A stretch of DNA of 64,000 nt from Phocaeicola plebeius (lineage in GTDB: Bacteria; Bacteroidota; Bacteroidia; Bacteroidales; Bacteroidaceae), in assembly GCA_022767125.1 (NCBI GenBank), contig JALEPZ010000059.1, positions 49,080 to 113,079 of the forward strand, read 5' to 3'. The position numbers were made by a program, and so were the translations under genes. Each line of letters opens with the position of its first letter. Position 1 is the first letter of the stretch. Shown piece by piece: positions 44,634 to 52,871 of this stretch. Below the pieces are notes generated by a model. That model saw only the letters and a list, made by a program, of their open reading frames with translations. It made no database searches and was not told the DNA's origin.

Positions 44634-45618
44634 AAAAGTTCTTTTCAAAGGCAGAGAAGGACCCCTTCCCCCACAGGCAACGTTTCCACCACGCCCGCAG
44701 GAAGCCGGTCCCATACCCTATCAACTGTATAAACGCAGCAAACACGGAAAGTACACCTATTTTCAAACTTTTATTTTTCAACGAAGCGTCGACAAAGATA
44801 ATCAAGGCAAAAAGAAGCAGCAAGGATAGGCTCCAGACACACCCCAGCGCAACCGCCAGCAAGACGAAGACCACACCGAGCGTAAACACCGCCGGAAGCA
44901 GGTGGACCACCTTCAGTGATTCGGGATATTTCTTGTAAAGGTCGATACGGGCAATGCCCGAATTGTGCACCTGCTTGAAGAACTTCTTCAGGTCGGTCCG
45001 CCGCTTATGCCACACCCATGCCTCCGGGAACAGGCGACAGCGGTAGCCCCCCTTGAAGATACGGATGCTGAAGTCGATATCTTCCCCAAAGCGCATCCGG
45101 GAAAAACCGCCCAGCGCACGGTACACATCGGAACGGATACCCATGTTGAAACTGCGCGGATAGAACTTGTCCATCTTGCGCTTGCCGCCCCGTATGCCTC
45201 CCGTCGTAAAGAACGAGGTCATGGCATAATTGATGGCTTTCTGCACCGGAGTGAACGAGTCATGAGCCCGGTCGGGACCGCCGAAAGCGTCGGCGGGGGC
45301 ACGGCGCAGTTCTTTCTCCACCTCCAACAGATAACCGGGCGGCAACACACAGTCAGAGTCCAGCACAATCAGGAACTCCCCCCGGCTCTTATCTGCCCCG
45401 TAATTGCGCGACTGTCCGGGCCCCGAATTAGGTTTCCTATAATAATGTATCTCCAGCCGGTCCCGGTACTTCTCTATCCTATCGTCGCACGGCAGTGAAG
45501 AACCGTCTTCCACCACCACAACTTCAAAGTCAGTGAACCGCTGGGCCACCAGGCTCTGCAACAATTCGTCCACCTCGTCGGGACGATTATAAACGGGTAT
45601 GATTATCGAATAGCGCAT
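44626..45618 (-). CDS. Family 2 glycosyltransferase with C-terminal membrane helices
   Basis: 330 residues from the ATG at 45618 (MRYSIIIPVYNRPDEVDELL). GT2 motifs VVVEDGSS, NYGADKSRGEFLIVLDSD (DxD) and a C-terminal WVWHKRRTDLKKFFKQVHNSG. At about 260-310 there are two hydrophobic helices. It transfers a sugar from a nucleotide sugar to an envelope glycan or lipid; the acceptor cannot be told. The ORF track extends by 80 residues of read-through that look non-coding and overlap the promoter at 45643. First of a two-gene unit with radC. Confidence 0.9.
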   Translation of the reverse strand: MRYSIIIPVYNRPDEVDELLQSLVAQRFTDFEVVVVEDGSSLPCDDRIEKYRDRLEIHYYRKPNSGPGQSRNYGADKSRGEFLIVLDSDCVLPPGYLLEVEKELRRAPADAFGGPDRAHDSFTPVQKAINYAMTSFFTTGGIRGGKRKMDKFYPRSFNMGIRSDVYRALGGFSRMRFGEDIDFSIRIFKGGYRCRLFPEAWVWHKRRTDLKKFFKQVHNSGIARIDLYKKYPESLKVVHLLPAVFTLGVVFVLLAVALGCVWSLSLLLLFALIIFVDASLKNKSLKIGVLSVFAAFIQLIGYGTGFLRAWWKRCLWGKGSFSAFEKNFYE

Positions 45619-45642
45619 ACACAGAGAAAATGAATCGATTCG

Positions 45643-45650
45643 CAAATGTA
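45643..45650 (-). promoter_or_regulatory. Bacteroides-type -7 box for the glycosyltransferase-radC unit
   Basis: Minus strand reads TACATTTG followed by C, matching TAnnTTTG, 25 bases upstream of the ATG at 45618. Confidence 0.65.
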
Positions 45651-45701
45651 CGGAATCTTCCCCATTTTCCCAACGGTTCCTGACAAAATAACCTCCATTC
45701 T

Positions 45702-48014
45702 TCAGAACAAGTCCCACGTACGGATGGAATCCTTCCACGCATGGTCCTTGGGGAACGGCTGTCCTCCCCACGCACGGACGCTGGTCCAGGGCTGGTCGGC
45801 ATCGCTCCAAAAGGGATGCGTAGGCGGCAGTGCCAAAGGCAGGAAGGAAAGAGAGCACATGTAGAGGCTGCCATTGTTGGTGTACCAGTCGGCCACGTTG
45901 GGCTGCTTACCGGTAAATCCAATGGTCAGGTAGCCCTTTTCATTGAAGTTATTGCCACTGGCAAACATGCGCTTCATCACGGCGGTCAGGGCACAGCGAA
46001 CGGCGGCACGGTTCACCCCTGCAGGCAGCAGGTCGTACCAAGCCATCAGTGCCAGCGGCTGCATGCAAGCCATGCGATAGGGAATGCTGCGGCCAAAGAC
46101 CGGGAAAGTACCCTCAGGCGAGATAAAACGCTCCAGGACAAGGCTGAACTTCTGCGTGCGTTGCAGGGCGCGTTCGCGATACTTGGCATAGTCGATGCGA
46201 GTGCGGGTCTTGCTGTCCACCATGGCCTGCAGGGTCTCCAGATACATCGGATGGAAAACGTAACTGCTGTAATAGTCGAAGGCGAATGTAGGCCCGTCGG
46301 CATACCAGCCATCGCCCACATACCACTCCTCCACCTTGCGGATGGCCGAATTGATACGATACTCATCGGCATCGGCACCCACCTTGGCCAGGAAACTCTC
46401 GATGGTCGAGGAGAAGAGCAGCCAGTTGGTATAGGGAGGATCGGTGCAACGCATGTGGGTGAACTCTGTGATGTAGCGCTGCTTGGTGGTTTCATCCAAA
46501 GGTTTCCACAGCTGGTCGTAGGCCCGGAGGAAGCTCTCGGCCACATACGCACCATCCACCAAAGGCTGGCCTGGGCTGCGCCACAACAGGTAGTCGGGAC
46601 TGTTGGGGTCGACGGCGTTGGCATAGCTCTTCAGGGCCAGTTCACGAAGTTCCTTGCGCATCTTTCCCTCTTCCGTGTCGTCATCGGGCAGAGAGAGCCA
46701 AGGAGCGATGCCGGCCATCAGTCGGCCGAAACACTCCATATAGGTCACCTTGATATTGCGTCCGTCCCACGTGGGGCTGACCTCCACCTGCATGTTCTTC
46801 TGCAATTCACCCTTGGCCATGTTGCTCAGTACGGGGTAAGCCATCTGCCAGGCCAAGTTGGTCCAATAAGCACGGTCGGCATTAACGTCGGCTTCCAGGT
46901 GGCGCACATACTCGCAGGCAGCCAGCAAGAAAGCACCTACCCCGAAGTCGGCCGTCGACTTGGCATCAATCACCTGACCGGGGATAGCACGGTCACCGAT
47001 GGGCTGCACATAACCTACCGAACCGTCTTTCTGCACGGCAGTCTTCGAGAGATAGGTCCAGGCTTTCTGGAAAGTGGGCATGAAAGTAGCCTTGTCCAGA
47101 TACCCATGATTGATGCCCCACATGATGCCGTAGGCAAAGAAGGCAATGCCACTGGTCTCAGCTCCGGGAGCCTGCTCCGGATCCATCATGCTGCGCGTCC
47201 AGTAGCCTTCGGGCTGTTGGATGGCGGCTACAGCCTGACAAATGTCGCGGAACTTCTGTGCAAAGAAGGGGTAATGTCTATAGTCCTTGGGCAGGTCTTG
47301 CAGCACCTTGGCCAGACCGGCTACCACCCATCCGTCGCCACGAGCCCAGAAGTCCTTCTTGCCACTGTTGGTCTGGTGCTTCGGATAGACATAGCGGGCA
47401 TCGCGATAGTAGAGGTGTGCCTCGCGGTCGTACATGATGCTGTCGGAGTAAGTGATGTACTCATACAATTTGTCGAGGTAGAGCGGATTGCGCGTAATCT
47501 TGTAGAGCTTGGTCATGACAGGCATCACCATGTAGAGTCCGTCGCTCCACCACCAATAGTCGTTGCGCGGAGTACTCATTTCATACTCCATCACTTCGCG
47601 GGCACGGCGGATGCGCTTGTCGTCGGGCAAGATGTTGTAGAGATCGGCATAGGTCTGGAAGCAAATCTGGTAGTCACCAAAGAGAACATATTCGTCCGTT
47701 TCGCCGTAGGTCATCTTCCATTGGCTCTTGTCGGTGCTCTTGGCTCCTTTCCACTCGTTGTGCTCAGCCCATGCCTCAGAGAATCGCAGGTACTCTTCGT
47801 TGCCGGTCAGGAAGTAAGCCTCCATATTGCCGGTGTGGTAGGCGGCGTGGTGCCAGAAGGAGTTGGTCTCGGGCGTGTGGGTCGATTGCCACTGCCGGTT
47901 CACTTTGTCAATCAGTTGCCTTACCTGCTGTGCTTCGGTAGGCTTCGCGGCTTGTGTACCACAGACTATCAGCCACATGGCACAGACTGCGAGGGTTCGT
48001 AGGATGTGTTTCAT
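45702..48014 (-). CDS. Two-domain GH105-DUF2264 (GH154-like) protein, secreted
   Basis: 770 residues with a signal peptide (LAVCAMWLIVCGTQA). About 25-395 is GH105, an alpha/alpha-barrel unsaturated uronyl hydrolase, with the catalytic-type Asp in YWWWSDGLYMV and the RGDGWVVAGLAKVL motif. About 400-765 is DUF2264 (GH154), whose characterised members remove beta-glucuronic acid: YMECFGRLMAGIAPW, LLFSSTIESFL, WYADGPTFAFDYYSSYV and GRSIPYRMACMQPLAL. Joining both in one chain would handle both unsaturated and saturated uronic acid ends. Sits 26 bases after the BNR-4 gene on the same strand. Families are known separately; the fused form and its substrate are inferred. Confidence 0.88.
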   Translation of the reverse strand: MKHILRTLAVCAMWLIVCGTQAAKPTEAQQVRQLIDKVNRQWQSTHTPETNSFWHHAAYHTGNMEAYFLTGNEEYLRFSEAWAEHNEWKGAKSTDKSQWKMTYGETDEYVLFGDYQICFQTYADLYNILPDDKRIRRAREVMEYEMSTPRNDYWWWSDGLYMVMPVMTKLYKITRNPLYLDKLYEYITYSDSIMYDREAHLYYRDARYVYPKHQTNSGKKDFWARGDGWVVAGLAKVLQDLPKDYRHYPFFAQKFRDICQAVAAIQQPEGYWTRSMMDPEQAPGAETSGIAFFAYGIMWGINHGYLDKATFMPTFQKAWTYLSKTAVQKDGSVGYVQPIGDRAIPGQVIDAKSTADFGVGAFLLAACEYVRHLEADVNADRAYWTNLAWQMAYPVLSNMAKGELQKNMQVEVSPTWDGRNIKVTYMECFGRLMAGIAPWLSLPDDDTEEGKMRKELRELALKSYANAVDPNSPDYLLWRSPGQPLVDGAYVAESFLRAYDQLWKPLDETTKQRYITEFTHMRCTDPPYTNWLLFSSTIESFLAKVGADADEYRINSAIRKVEEWYVGDGWYADGPTFAFDYYSSYVFHPMYLETLQAMVDSKTRTRIDYAKYRERALQRTQKFSLVLERFISPEGTFPVFGRSIPYRMACMQPLALMAWYDLLPAGVNRAAVRCALTAVMKRMFASGNNFNEKGYLTIGFTGKQPNVADWYTNNGSLYMCSLSFLPLALPPTHPFWSDADQPWTSVRAWGGQPFPKDHAWKDSIRTWDLF

Positions 48015-48040
48015 ACTATTTGAATTAATAAGTTATTGAT

Positions 48041-49330
48041 TTATTTTACTTCCAGTACATACACGGGAGTTTCCGTTGCTTCCACCGTGTGCTCACCGTC
48101 GCCTTGATGGGAAATCTGGACAAAGAGATGGAGGCGCTGCTGCTGTTTCCACAACTCCATGTCCAGGCTCGGCTCCCACGCATCAACGCTGAAGTCGGTC
48201 AGGTCTTTTACTTTCCAGCGTCCCTTAATCAACTTCTTCGTATAGTACATGGAAACGCGGCTATCCCGCTCGGCATCGCGGAAGATGTAGTACACCTTGC
48301 CCTGATGGGCCACCTGACGTGGACGGGAGATGGGTATCATCTTCGTGCCGCCACCCTTCAGGCTGAAGGGGATGGTGCGTTGCGACACCTGGCGCTGATG
48401 CCATGCACGTCCGTCGTGCCACACCAGCCGGTACTGGGGCACCTCGCTGTCGGCATCGCGCCAGTAGGTGGCTATGTAGGGGTGTCCTTCGGCATCGGCA
48501 CTCATACTCGTCTGGTTGATCAGCTCGGAGTTCTGCGGTATGCGGCAGGCATACTCGGCATTGCCGGCACGGATGGGCAGAGTGTAAGGGGTACCATCGG
48601 CCTGTTCCCAGGTATGTCCTCCGTCGCGCGAGCGGGCATAGCAGAGGTCGTGATTGGTCTCTACCATCCATGTCTCGCGCCACACCCACGAGACGTGGAT
48701 AGTGCCTGCCGCGTCTACATAAAGCTGCCAGTAGGCGTTGCGTTGGTTCTCTCCGTCAATCAGAATATCCTGCACGCGGCTCCAGCGGCGCGTCTGGATA
48801 TCGTAGCGATTGAGCACCATGTTGCCCCTGCCCGATGCCCCAGAACGATAGGCAAAGAGCAACCCTCCGTCGGCCAATCGGTAGAACTCAGGGTAGGTGA
48901 CATCTTGCTCGTTGGTTCCTGTCATAGACTCCAGTGGACCCAGTTCGAGGGAGTCGGGAGCCACACTGCGGCAGTAGCGCAGCGGGTGTCCATGATGGTC
49001 GAAAGAGAGGTGCAGGTAGCCTGCGCCGTCCACCCCCATACTGATGACGTTGTGGGCATCGCGCACGTTCCCTTTATACGATGTGCGGCGCAAGGTCCAC
49101 CGGTCGCTGTCCAGCTGTCGTCGTCCTATCACCACATACCCCTCGGGGTCGTAGTATGTAATGTATTGCTTGTCGCCCTGGCTCACGAGTGAGCTGTTGC
49201 GGAAGACAGTGGTATTGACCGAAGTCTGGCTGTAACCCTTCCCCACCGGCACGAGCTGTTGCGCCCGAGTTTGGAGAGGAACTAAGGTCACCAACAGGCA
49301 GAGGAAGAAGCTCTTAATGAGATGTTTCAT
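48041..49330 (-). CDS. BNR-4 seven-bladed propeller: lyase (PL24/25-like) or GH145-like rhamnosidase
   Basis: 429 residues from the ATG at 49330 (MKHLIKSFFLCLLVTLVPLQ, signal peptide). Repeated blades include YITYYDPEGYVVIGRRQL, GYLHLSFDHHGHPLRYCRS and HVSWVWRETW. His-rich residues in DAHNVISMGVDG and SFDHHGHP match the pattern in ulvan lyases PL24/PL25 and the related GH145 alpha-L-rhamnosidase acting on rhamnose-alpha-1,4-glucuronate caps of arabinogalactan. Two activities are possible; the neighbours favour the rhamnose-glucuronate cap. Upstream ATG at 49348 is less likely, since the -7 box is at 49355-49362. Confidence 0.82.
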   Translation of the reverse strand: MKHLIKSFFLCLLVTLVPLQTRAQQLVPVGKGYSQTSVNTTVFRNSSLVSQGDKQYITYYDPEGYVVIGRRQLDSDRWTLRRTSYKGNVRDAHNVISMGVDGAGYLHLSFDHHGHPLRYCRSVAPDSLELGPLESMTGTNEQDVTYPEFYRLADGGLLFAYRSGASGRGNMVLNRYDIQTRRWSRVQDILIDGENQRNAYWQLYVDAAGTIHVSWVWRETWMVETNHDLCYARSRDGGHTWEQADGTPYTLPIRAGNAEYACRIPQNSELINQTSMSADAEGHPYIATYWRDADSEVPQYRLVWHDGRAWHQRQVSQRTIPFSLKGGGTKMIPISRPRQVAHQGKVYYIFRDAERDSRVSMYYTKKLIKGRWKVKDLTDFSVDAWEPSLDMELWKQQQRLHLFVQISHQGDGEHTVEATETPVYVLEVK

Positions 49331-49354
49331 ACTATCGTTATTTTTCATACGATG

Positions 49355-49362
49355 CAAATATA
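49355..49362 (-). promoter_or_regulatory. Bacteroides-type -7 box for the BNR-4/GH105 unit
   Basis: Minus strand reads TATATTTG followed by C. It is the mirror of the plus-strand box at 49502 in the same divergent gap. Confidence 0.65.
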
Positions 49363-49409
49363 GTGCTTTTTGCCTTGTCTAATCATTGAATAATCTTCAA
49401 ATTGGGACC

Positions 49410-49455
49410 AAAAATCGGTCATTTCAGACCTCTTGCAAGCGTCAGACCGATTTTT
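49410..49455. promoter_or_regulatory. 11-bp inverted repeat, possible shared operator of the glycan island
   Basis: AAAAATCGGTC (49410-49420) and GACCGATTTTT (49445-49455) are perfect complements around 24 bases. Inside, TCAGACC occurs twice in the same direction. It lies midway between the two divergent -7 boxes. Confidence 0.6.
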
Positions 49456-49501
49456 AACCCTATTTGGCGAGTTTTCTCCTGCATGAAAAGAGAAAACACA
49501 G

Positions 49502-49509
49502 TATATTTG
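49502..49509 (+). promoter_or_regulatory. Bacteroides-type -7 box for the GH43/GH127 unit
   Basis: TATATTTG followed by C matches TAnnTTTG, 25 bases upstream of the ATG at 49534 (and 16 from the ATG at 49525). Confidence 0.65.
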
Positions 49510-49524
49510 CGTAACTACTAAAGA

Positions 49525-50700
49525 ATGCTTATCATGAAAAAACACAGTATCTATCTTTTTGCTTTTCTGGCCGGAGCAGTGTGGCTGACAGCAGCTTGCT
49601 CGGCTCCTGCCGAGCTAAAGCCCATCTGCTCAGGGGAAATCTGGCCCGACACGGAGGGCACGCACATCAATGCCCACGGAGGAGGTGTGCTCTATCATGA
49701 CGGCACGTACTATTGGTATGGCGAACACAAGTCCGACTCGACCAGCAAGGCGCTGGTAGGGGTGATGTGCTACTCGTCCAAGAACCTCACCGACTGGAAG
49801 AACGAAGGTGCCGTACTCCCTGTGGTGGAAAACGACACCACGCACGACATTGCCAAAGGCTGCGTTCTGGAACGTCCCAAGGTCATCTATAACGCGAAAA
49901 CCAAGCGCTTCGTCATGTGGTTCCACCTGGAACTGCGCGGCCAAGGCTATGCAGCCGCCCGGGCCGGTGTGGCTGTGGCCGACCGACCCACCGGTCCGTT
50001 CCGCTTCCTACGCTCCTCGCGCGTGAATGCCGGTCAACTGCCGGCCGACTGGACGGCCGAGCAACGTGCTACCCTCGACACCCTCCAGGCTGAACACTTC
50101 CAGCAGTGGTGGACACCGGAGTGGCGCGAGGCCATCCATAAGGGACTACTGGTGAAGCGCGACCTCGAGGGAGGACAGATGGCCCGCGATATGCAACTCT
50201 TTGTCGATGACAATGGCAAGGCCTATCACATTTACTCCTCGGAAGAGAACCTGACGTTGCACATTGCCGAGCTCAACGACGATTATACCGCCCATACGGG
50301 CCACTACGTCCGCGTGGCTCCTGCCGGACACAACGAGGCGCCTTCCCTCTTCAAGAAAGACGGTGTCTACTGGATGATTACCTCCGGCTGCACCGGCTGG
50401 GACCCCAATGAGGCGCGCATGTTCTCAGCCCCCACCATCGAGGGACCCTGGACACAGCATCCCAATCCCTGCCTGGGGCCCCAGCAGGAGATTACTTTCG
50501 GCGGACAGAGCACCTACATCCTGCCGGTGGCAGGCAAAGAGAATGCCTACATCTTCATGGCGGACATCTGGCGCCCCAAGCATCCCAGCGATGCACGCTA
50601 CATCTGGCTGCCCATCGAGTTTGTCGAGGGAGTGCCCGTCATCCGCTGGCGTGAGAGCTGGACGCTCAATTGGTTTGATGAGAACCAGAAAACCCTGTAA
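49525..50700 (+). CDS. GH43 subfamily 24-like lipoprotein (exo-beta-1,3-galactanase type)
   Basis: 391 residues; ATG at 49525, but the second ATG at 49534 (MKKHSIYLFAFLAGAV) is an equally good start. The lipobox LTAAC predicts a lipoprotein of the outer membrane. The five-bladed propeller has the pattern DTEGTHINAHGGGVLYHDG and LERPKVIYNAKTKRFVMWFH, close to fungal and clostridial exo-beta-1,3-galactanases of GH43_24; the acid Glu is probably in NEAPSLFKKDG. Those enzymes cut the galactan backbone of arabinogalactan proteins while bypassing side chains. GH43_34 is the alternative. Followed after 13 bases by the GH127-like gene. Confidence 0.85.
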   Translation: MLIMKKHSIYLFAFLAGAVWLTAACSAPAELKPICSGEIWPDTEGTHINAHGGGVLYHDGTYYWYGEHKSDSTSKALVGVMCYSSKNLTDWKNEGAVLPVVENDTTHDIAKGCVLERPKVIYNAKTKRFVMWFHLELRGQGYAAARAGVAVADRPTGPFRFLRSSRVNAGQLPADWTAEQRATLDTLQAEHFQQWWTPEWREAIHKGLLVKRDLEGGQMARDMQLFVDDNGKAYHIYSSEENLTLHIAELNDDYTAHTGHYVRVAPAGHNEAPSLFKKDGVYWMITSGCTGWDPNEARMFSAPTIEGPWTQHPNPCLGPQQEITFGGQSTYILPVAGKENAYIFMADIWRPKHPSDARYIWLPIEFVEGVPVIRWRESWTLNWFDENQKTL

Positions 50701-50713
50701 AGACAATGTTACG

Positions 50714-52768
50714 ATGAAAAAGTTGATTTTTACCCTTCTGTGCGTCGTCGGCGGAATTGCCTACGCACAGGCCACTGTGGGCAATGGCTATCCCTATACC
50801 CAGGTACCTTTCACCGCCGTCAAGATAGCACCAGCCTCCTTCTGGGGCGAGCGCATCCGGGCCGCCCGCGAGGTAACCATTCCGCTGGCTTTCAGCAAGT
50901 GCGAGAGCGAACACCGTTTCCGTAACTTCGAGATGGCTGCCTATACCCTACAGCATCCCGATCATGAGGGATTGCAGACTCCCGAGTGGGATGTGAGCAA
51001 GTTCATGGGCTTCTCCTTCAACGATACCGATGTCTACAAGACCATCGAAGGAGCCAGCTATGTGCTGCAGACCTATCCAGACAAACAGTTGGAGAACTAC
51101 ATAGACTCCGTATTGACTATCGTGGCAGCTGCCCAGGAGGCGGATGGCTACCTCTACACCGCCCGTACCATCAATCCCCGGCATCCCCATAGCTGGTCCG
51201 GACAGCAGCGCTGGACCAAGGAGGAGGACCTGAGCCATGAGCTTTACAACCTAGGGCATATGGTAGATGCCGCCTGTGCCCACTATCAGGCCACCGGCTC
51301 CCGGAAGTTCCTCGACATAGCCCGCCACTATGCCGACTGCGTAGTGCGCGAGGTTGGTCCTACCGAGGGACAGGCCTGCGTGGTGCCCGGCCATCAGATT
51401 GCCGAGATGGCCTTGGCCCGCCTCTACCTCGTCACCGGCGAGCAGAAGTATCTGGACGAGGCCCAATTCCTGCTGGCGTATCGCGGAAAGACCGGATGGA
51501 AGCGGGCCTACTCGCAGAGCCATCAGCCCGTGTGGGAACAGACGGAGGCAGTAGGCCATGCCGTGCGTGCCGGCTACATGTATGCCGGTATGGCCGATGT
51601 GGCTGCCCTGACAGGCGATACTGCCTACATCCGCGCCATCGACCGGATTTGTGAAAACATTGTCTCCAAGAAGTACTACCTGACGGGCGGCGTGGGAGCC
51701 ACCCACCGGGGCGAAGCGTTTGATGACAACTACGTGCTCCCCAATCTCACAGCCTACAACGAAACCTGTGCAGCCATCTCCATGGTCTACCTCTTCCAGC
51801 GCATGTTTCTGCTGCATGGCGATGCCCGCTACATCGACTGCCTGGAGCGCACCTTGTACAATGGTGTCATCAGTGGCATGTCGGTAGACGGAGGCCGTTT
51901 CTTCTACCCCAATCCCCTCTCGGCCGATGGTGTCTACTGCTTCAATGCCGACAATACGCGCACGCGCCAGCCTTGGTTCGGCTGCGCCTGCTGCCCCTCC
52001 AACCTCTGCCGCTTCCTCCCATCCGTGCCCGGCTATGTCTATGGCATACGTGGTCAGGAACTCTATGTCAACCTCTTCCTACCCAACAGCGCCTCACTCT
52101 CTATGGGAGGCAAGTCGGTGAAACTGACGCAGTCTACCCGCTATCCGTGGGATGGGGATGTCTCCATCCGTATCGATGAGAACCATGCCCGAGAGTGGAC
52201 AATGAAAATCCGCATTCCCGGTTGGGTGAGAGGGCAAGTGGTACCCAGCGACCTCTATCGCTATGCCGACCACCAACAGCTGGGCTACACCGTCAGCGTC
52301 AATGGTCAGGCCGTAGAGGGTACACTGGAGAAGGGCTACTTCAGCCTGTCGCGTCAGTGGCGCAAGGGCGACGAGCTGCGCATCCACTTCGACATGGAGC
52401 CCCGTCTGGTAGTGGCACACGAGCAGGTGGCTGCCGATGCCGGCCTGGTGGCTGTGGAGCGCGGCCCCTTGGTCTACTGTGCCGAGCAGGCCGACAATGC
52501 CTCCGTGGATGTGCACTACGTCTTCATGGCCCACCCCTCCTTTACTGTCAGCGACTATGACATCTCTAACACCGAGGGCGACGGCCGTACCTTCCGCGTC
52601 AAGTCCATCGAGGCCACCGGCCTTCAAGAGATTGTCGTCGGTAGCGAAGGCTGCCTATCCGGCCGCGAGGTCCGTCTCCGCCTCATCCCTTATTATGCCT
52701 GGAACCATCGCGGTGTGGGCAAGATGGATGTCTGGTTCGCCAACCGTCTGACAGGTTTGCGAAAGTAA
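50714..52768 (+). CDS. GH127-like beta-L-arabinofuranosidase family protein
   Basis: 684 residues from the ATG at 50714 (MKKLIFTLLCVVGGIAYAQ, signal peptide). Alpha/alpha-barrel motifs GYLYTARTINPRHPHSW, HELYNLGHMVDAACAHY, then GGVGATHRGEAFDDNYVL and the zinc-cysteine motif WFGCACCPSNLCR, conserved in GH127. A beta-sandwich follows (GDVSIRIDENHAREWTMKIRIPGW) and VAVERGPLVYCAE. These enzymes release beta-linked L-arabinofuranose. The ORF track adds 102 residues of read-through from inside the GH43 gene. Second gene of the plus-strand half of the island; arabinose removal fits arabinogalactan. Confidence 0.9.
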   Translation: MKKLIFTLLCVVGGIAYAQATVGNGYPYTQVPFTAVKIAPASFWGERIRAAREVTIPLAFSKCESEHRFRNFEMAAYTLQHPDHEGLQTPEWDVSKFMGFSFNDTDVYKTIEGASYVLQTYPDKQLENYIDSVLTIVAAAQEADGYLYTARTINPRHPHSWSGQQRWTKEEDLSHELYNLGHMVDAACAHYQATGSRKFLDIARHYADCVVREVGPTEGQACVVPGHQIAEMALARLYLVTGEQKYLDEAQFLLAYRGKTGWKRAYSQSHQPVWEQTEAVGHAVRAGYMYAGMADVAALTGDTAYIRAIDRICENIVSKKYYLTGGVGATHRGEAFDDNYVLPNLTAYNETCAAISMVYLFQRMFLLHGDARYIDCLERTLYNGVISGMSVDGGRFFYPNPLSADGVYCFNADNTRTRQPWFGCACCPSNLCRFLPSVPGYVYGIRGQELYVNLFLPNSASLSMGGKSVKLTQSTRYPWDGDVSIRIDENHAREWTMKIRIPGWVRGQVVPSDLYRYADHQQLGYTVSVNGQAVEGTLEKGYFSLSRQWRKGDELRIHFDMEPRLVVAHEQVAADAGLVAVERGPLVYCAEQADNASVDVHYVFMAHPSFTVSDYDISNTEGDGRTFRVKSIEATGLQEIVVGSEGCLSGREVRLRLIPYYAWNHRGVGKMDVWFANRLTGLRK

Positions 52769-52871
52769 TTCTCTATCCATTCTACGTGTTTCACAAGAAG
52801 ACAGGTCGCCCTCAGAGTATGTAAAGCTTCAGCGCAAGGATAGTTGAAAACCACAGTCGGTGTGGCTGCCA

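Noticed and set aside
45741-48002. 753-residue plus-strand ORF
   Set aside because: Shadow of the GH105-DUF2264 gene; no recognisable domain in this frame.
50408-50713. N-terminal extension of the GH127 frame
   Set aside because: It lies inside the GH43 gene in another frame and the signal peptide starts at 50714.
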